From contig CM072892.1 of the NCBI GenBank assembly GCA_037013685.1, positions 930,001 through 994,000 of the forward strand: DNA of 64,000 bases, read 5' to 3'. Below the pieces are notes generated by a model. The model ran no database searches and was not told the origin of the DNA. It was given only the letters and a program-made list of their open reading frames with translations. Below, one piece after another: positions 62,761 through 64,000 of this stretch. A program made the position numbers and the translations under genes. This DNA comes from Acridotheres tristis. Its lineage: Eukaryota > Chordata > Aves > Passeriformes > Sturnidae. The stretch's first letter is position 1. Every line of letters begins with the position of its first letter.

Positions 62761-63480
62761 GGGCTGTGTAAAGAGCCGTCAGTGCGCTCTATTAACTGAT
62801 AAATATTGGAATTAATTAGAGCTCTGCAGGCCTGGCAGGCTCGGGACTGTCCTGGCTGGAAGATTCTGCAGTAGGAGGTCATAGTTAAAGCGAGAAACAG
62901 GGGAAGTTATTTGAATAATGCATTAAAAATACACGATAAATGAGAATCCTCGGTGTACCCAGCAGCCTGGCTCTCCCTAAGCAGCCGCAGTGGGATCAGT
63001 GTGTCTGGTTCCTAAATCCCAGCAGGTGGGTTAGAAACTCGGCTCTGGGGGATAAATTATTTCGGTGTGTTCTGTTAATAATAAACATCTGTGGTAAAAA
63101 GTTGTTATTTCGGGGTCTTGTTTGCTACTTTGTAGCTTGTTGCAATTACGGAAGACTGGGTTCATTAGAGGAGGAGATGAACGTGCTAATTAGCAGCCCA
63201 ATTAATAGAGCAGAGAGGAGCTGTGCTTGCTGCTCCCCAGATTTCCCCAGGATTCAGGCAGAGGAGCTGCCAGGGATGCAGAGGCAGGATCAGAGGCAGG
63301 TCAGGGTCAGGGCAGGGGACCAGGAGCTGGCCAGAGAACAGAAGGGATCTCTGCATTTCTTCTCCTGGCATCTGCCCCTGGCTTTGGGGAAGGAATGGGC
63401 TGGAGAACGTGGAAAAGTCACAACAGGGGTAACAAAGAAAAGCTGCGTTTGGGTGTTGCATCAGTTAAATGTCTGATTGT
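62760..63480. other. Intergenic sequence upstream of MIS18BP1, no gene recognised
   Basis: A + strand frame at 62940-63476 has a start and stop but shows no recognisable domain, compositional bias or splice structure that would support it as a gene. Confidence 0.5.
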
Positions 63481-63489
63481 GGTTTTTGA

Positions 63490-63780
63490 TTCATTGACTT
63501 CATACAGATATGTCAGGAAAATGAATCCACGAACACCAGAGGTTTGTGTCCGAAAAGGAGACAGAGGAGTCCTTTCACTTTATTGAATAAAGGGAGAGGC
63601 CATGGGGTCTCTCATTCCCCTGGGCTCTCTCAGATTTTTGGAGGACTCGGCCTCCCTTTTTATCCTATTTTCCCGGCCCCATTTCCCTCTCTCTTTCCCC
63701 ATGGGCTGAGGTACCTGAGAGGCACAGACTTCCCAAACCCTGATCCCTGAGGTTCCCCTCTAATGTATAACCCTCTTTGC
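63490..63780 (-). repeat. LTR-like fragment
   Basis: ctttcactttattgaataaa followed by gggagaggcc and pyrimidine-rich sequence resembles an avian endogenous-retrovirus LTR in antisense. No coding region accompanies it. It may run on to the window end. Confidence 0.4.
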
Positions 63781-64000
63781 ATTTTTAATTCTTACAGAAT
63801 TCATAGTTTTCCCCCCGTTGCTTCTTTCATCTTTCGATATCCAAATTTCATTTATCAGCAGCCTTACAGTTTGTTTGTAAAGGCAAATATCTTATTCCAT
63901 TAATCAATCAGTGGAATCCATCCCATTGTTTCTTTTATCTCTCAGTGCTAGCCTTATCTACAAGCAGATCCACAGCTCATTTGTAAAGACAAATTCAACA

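Overview
The window is vertebrate nuclear DNA, most likely from a bird and probably a songbird. The inference rests on dozens of degraded CR1 LINE 3' ends in both orientations, LTR-like fragments, dense intronic minisatellites and GC-rich exons with conventional GT-AG introns. Nothing prokaryotic is present: there are no operons, no CRISPR array and no convincing tRNA or rRNA. Genes were identified by recalling vertebrate orthologues and checking splice sites and reading phase by hand; no database search was run.

Two spliced genes account for essentially all supported coding sequence, and they converge tail to tail. FANCM (Fanconi anaemia group M DNA translocase) lies on the + strand from 12961 to 47764. 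Nineteen phase-consistent exons, matching human exons 5-23, encode about 1740 residues: the end of the helicase insert, RecA domain 2, the MHF-binding region, the MM1 and MM2 docking motifs in one very large exon, and the C-terminal inactive ERCC4-like nuclease plus helix-hairpin-helix region. MIS18BP1/KNL2 (the CENP-A-loading Mis18-binding protein) lies on the - strand from 62228 to 49203. Sixteen exons give a complete 1164-residue protein with SANTA domain, CENP-C-like motif and SANT/Myb domain. The two stop codons are about 1.4 kb apart. The same convergent pair occurs in human 14q21.2.

Layout: 1-12960 holds no recognisable FANCM exon. It has a CpG-rich spot with one short - strand open exon (2224-2454, unrecognised), a 47-bp minisatellite, a 490-bp tandem duplication and interspersed repeats. 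From 12961 to 47764 FANCM exons are separated by introns loaded with tandem repeats. From 47765 to 49202 lie the two 3' ends and a CR1-containing block. From 49203 to 62228 is MIS18BP1, whose CpG-rich promoter region occupies about 62229-62760. From 62760 to 64000 I see no gene, only an LTR-like piece at the end.

FANCM works at stalled replication forks and interstrand crosslinks; MIS18BP1 acts at centromeres in late mitosis and G1. Their adjacency is conserved synteny, not evidence of a shared pathway. The points most worth a second look are the intact CENP-C-like motif in MIS18BP1, a second MM2-like motif in FANCM, a tandem triplication that copies a splice donor, coding minisatellites in both genes, the absent first four FANCM exons, and several inverted duplications that bracket FANCM exons.
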